A stretch of 64,000 bases of DNA from Hwangdonia lutea (GTDB lineage Bacteria; Bacteroidota; Bacteroidia; Flavobacteriales; Flavobacteriaceae): the NCBI RefSeq assembly GCF_032814565.1, contig NZ_CP136521.1, positions 1,522,501 to 1,586,500 of the forward strand, written 5' to 3'. Each line of letters starts with the position of its first letter. Position 1 is the stretch's first letter. The notes beneath the pieces were generated by a model. It had not been told where the DNA came from and made no database searches. It saw nothing but the letters and a program-made list of their open reading frames with translations. Positions 62,519 to 64,000 of the stretch are shown here, piece after piece. A program made the translations under genes and the position numbers.

Positions 62519-63514
62519 TTATGAGTTATAGGCCCATTTTAAATAAATAGAGCCCCAATTGAATCCGCCTCCAAAAGCGGCAAATATTAAGTTATCCCCT
62601 TTTTTTAATTGCGATTCGTAATCGTTTAAAAGTAAGGGTAAGGTAGCCGATGTGGTGTTGCCATACTTATGTATGTTCATCATTACCTTTTCTTCTTCCA
62701 ATTCTATTCGGTTGGCGGTAGCGTCAATAATGCGCTTGTTAGCTTGGTGCGCTACTAACCAATCAACGTTGTTTTTGGTTAAGTTATTTCGTTCTAAAAT
62801 TTTTACGGTAGCATCAGCCATATTAAATACTGCATTTTTAAATACGGTTCTGCCCTCTTGAAATGCGCAATGTGCTCCTCTTTCAATGGCTTCTGGGGTT
62901 ATTGGATAAGACGAACCGCCGTAGGTGGCTTGTAAAAATTCTCTACCGGTACCATCGCTTCTTAGGTATTCATCTTTTAACCCAACATCCTCTTGAGTAG
63001 GTTCGAATAAAACGGCACCCGCGCCGTCTCCAAAAATAATACAGGTGGCTCTGTCTTTATAATTAATCATCGAAGACATTTTATCGGCACCTATCAATAA
63101 AACGTTTTTATAACTTCCTGATTCTATATATTTGGCAGCAACCGACATACCGAAAAGAAAACTAGAGCAAGCCGCATCCAAATCAAAAGAAAAAGCGTTA
63201 ACGGCTCCTATTTCTGAGGCTGTAAACGCTGCGGTTGATGCTGCTTTCATGTCTGGTGTTGCGGTGGCAACTATAATAAGTTCGATATCTTTAGGATCGA
63301 TGCCTTTTTTATCAATAAGATTTTTAGCCGCATTGATAGCTAAAAAAGAGGTGCCTTTGCCTTCACCTTTAAGAATACGACGTTCTTTTATCCCCGTTCT
63401 GGTGGTTATCCATTCGTCGTTTGTATCAACCATCGTTTCAAGAATTTGATTGGTTAATACATATTCTGGCACATACGCGCCTACAGCTGTAATCGCCGCC
63501 GAGGTTTTACTCAT
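62519..63514 (-). CDS. fabH: Beta-ketoacyl-ACP synthase III
   Basis: A 331-residue condensing enzyme that starts fatty-acid synthesis from acetyl-CoA (or a branched acyl-CoA) and malonyl-ACP. The catalytic triad is Cys116 (DLDAACSSFL), His in VAHQANKRI and Asn in HKYGNTTSA. A FabH-type DEWITTRTGIKERR is near the N-terminus. It heads the accB-accC genes, behind the rpmF gene and a terminator. Confidence 0.96.
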   Translation of the reverse strand: MSKTSAAITAVGAYVPEYVLTNQILETMVDTNDEWITTRTGIKERRILKGEGKGTSFLAINAAKNLIDKKGIDPKDIELIIVATATPDMKAASTAAFTASEIGAVNAFSFDLDAACSSFLFGMSVAAKYIESGSYKNVLLIGADKMSSMINYKDRATCIIFGDGAGAVLFEPTQEDVGLKDEYLRSDGTGREFLQATYGGSSYPITPEAIERGAHCAFQEGRTVFKNAVFNMADATVKILERNNLTKNNVDWLVAHQANKRIIDATANRIELEEEKVMMNIHKYGNTTSATLPLLLNDYESQLKKGDNLIFAAFGGGFNWGSIYLKWAYNS

Positions 63515-63652
63515 AACTTTATAGTTAATTCGACCTAAAAAACATTAAAAATTGGACAAAAACGTTCAAAATTTTGTGAAAACTACTAAATTTTGGCTAA
63601 TTAATACGCAAATTAATCATTTTTGTCATGTTAGAAAATACTTGTCATAAAA

Positions 63653-63676
63653 AAAACGCTCACAGGTGAGCGTTTT
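63653..63676 (-). terminator. Terminator of the rpmF transcript
   Basis: Perfect stem AAAACGCTCAC / GTGAGCGTTTT with an AG loop and an adjoining A run that gives T on the minus strand. It lies 20 bases after the rpmF stop. Confidence 0.8.
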
Positions 63677-63696
63677 ATAATATGCGTGCATAATAA

Positions 63697-63900
63697 TTAT
63701 GCTACGTTTTCTACTTCTTCTGAGTTATCAATTAAAACTTGACCTCTGTAGTATAATTTTCCTTCGTGCCAATGCGCTCTGTGATATAAGTGAGGCTCAC
63801 CGGTTGTTGGGCAAGTAGCAATCTGTGGCGCAGTTGCTTTGTAATGTGTTCTTCTTTTATCTCTTCTAGTTCTCGAGATTTTTCTTTTAGGATGTGCCAT
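63697..63900 (-). CDS. rpmF: 50S ribosomal protein L32
   Basis: A 67-residue basic ribosomal protein beginning [21 protein letters not shown], as in L32. The later [15 protein letters not shown] keeps the family pattern, though the zinc-type Cys pairs are reduced to one Cys. The C-terminal tail is acidic, a Bacteroidota feature. It lies 8 bases behind the DUF177/YceD gene on the same strand, the classic yceD-rpmF pair ahead of fatty-acid genes. Confidence 0.97.
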   Translation of the reverse strand: MAHPKRKISRTRRDKRRTHYKATAPQIATCPTTGEPHLYHRAHWHEGKLYYRGQVLIDNSEEVENVA

Positions 63901-63908
63901 TTTTTATG

Positions 63909-64000
63909 TTATTTATCCGTTAATAGTTTCTTTAATGTATTCCATCGAGGGTCAATATCCTCGTTAGTTTCTTTATTTTCTTTTAGCTTTGGACTTAACT
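63909..64000 (-). CDS. DUF177/YceD-family protein, 3' end only
   Basis: Partial gene running off the window edge. The last 30 codons on the minus strand read KPKLKENKETNEDIDPRWNTL and end in KKLLTDK followed by TAA at 63909-63911. DPRW followed by LKKL is the typical end of the DUF177 (YceD) protein that precedes rpmF and takes part in 23S rRNA maturation. Confidence 0.85.
   Translation of the reverse strand, partial: LSPKLKENKETNEDIDPRWNTLKKLLTDK

Noticed and set aside
1-64000. CRISPR array, rRNA operon or complete insertion sequence
   Set aside because: No regular repeat-spacer array, no rRNA-like stretch and no transposase with terminal repeats was seen anywhere in the window.

Overview
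The window looks like chromosome of a low-GC marine-type member of the Flavobacteriaceae (Bacteroidota). The support is two SusC/SusD pairs, sulfatases and glycan hydrolases carried as lipoproteins, a hybrid-style Reg_prop/Y_Y_Y/LuxR regulator, AT-rich leaders without Shine-Dalgarno sequences, and many upstream boxes matching the Bacteroidota -7 consensus TAnnTTTG. Species and strain cannot be told from the sequence alone.

Layout. (1) 1-6184: right end of an integrated mobile element. It holds a phage-type RecA-fold ATPase, a small acidic-tailed protein, four unrecognised proteins, an XRE regulator and a tyrosine integrase, and it abuts tRNA-Asn. A 54-bp direct repeat carries the tRNA 3' end and terminator and marks the likely attachment site. 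(2) 6315-18311: core genes rseP, SCO1, superoxide dismutase, an AddA/AddB-like helicase-nuclease pair split by an OmpA-family gene, and an alpha/beta hydrolase. A decayed kbl 3' end and a 183-bp nested palindrome lie between addA and ompA. (3) 18334-31036: a beta-glucan utilisation locus on the minus strand (sensor-regulator, SusC, SusD, a GDPD-GH16 fusion, an endonuclease/exonuclease/phosphatase-fold lipoprotein, GH3). (4) 31161-37558: glycerol genes glpF, glpK, glpD, a divergent DeoR regulator and a sulfatase. (5) 37720-49707: tRNA-Ala, GNAT, MATE, QueD, LpxH, MFS, RecJ, OsmC, M14 peptidase, MazEF, PBP4-type peptidase and a second DeoR regulator. (6) 49835-54459: a second SusC/SusD pair without degradative enzymes. 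(7) 54545-64000: oxoamine-synthase-like enzyme, dipeptide epimerase, CMD-family protein, GreA-like protein, FAD oxidoreductase, second sulfatase, then the fatty-acid block accC-accB-fabH-rpmF and the end of a DUF177/YceD gene.

Most interesting reading. The glucan locus encodes one polypeptide with a complete glycerophosphodiesterase domain followed by a complete GH16 endo-beta-glucanase domain. Next to it on the same strand are the genes to import, phosphorylate and oxidise glycerol. I infer a system that strips phosphoglycerol from a decorated beta-glucan (for example an osmoregulated periplasmic-type glucan) and uses both sugar and glycerol. Independently, glpD and the nearby sulfatase share a 10-bp operator motif at almost the same offset from their -7 boxes, so the sulfatase probably belongs to the same DeoR regulon.
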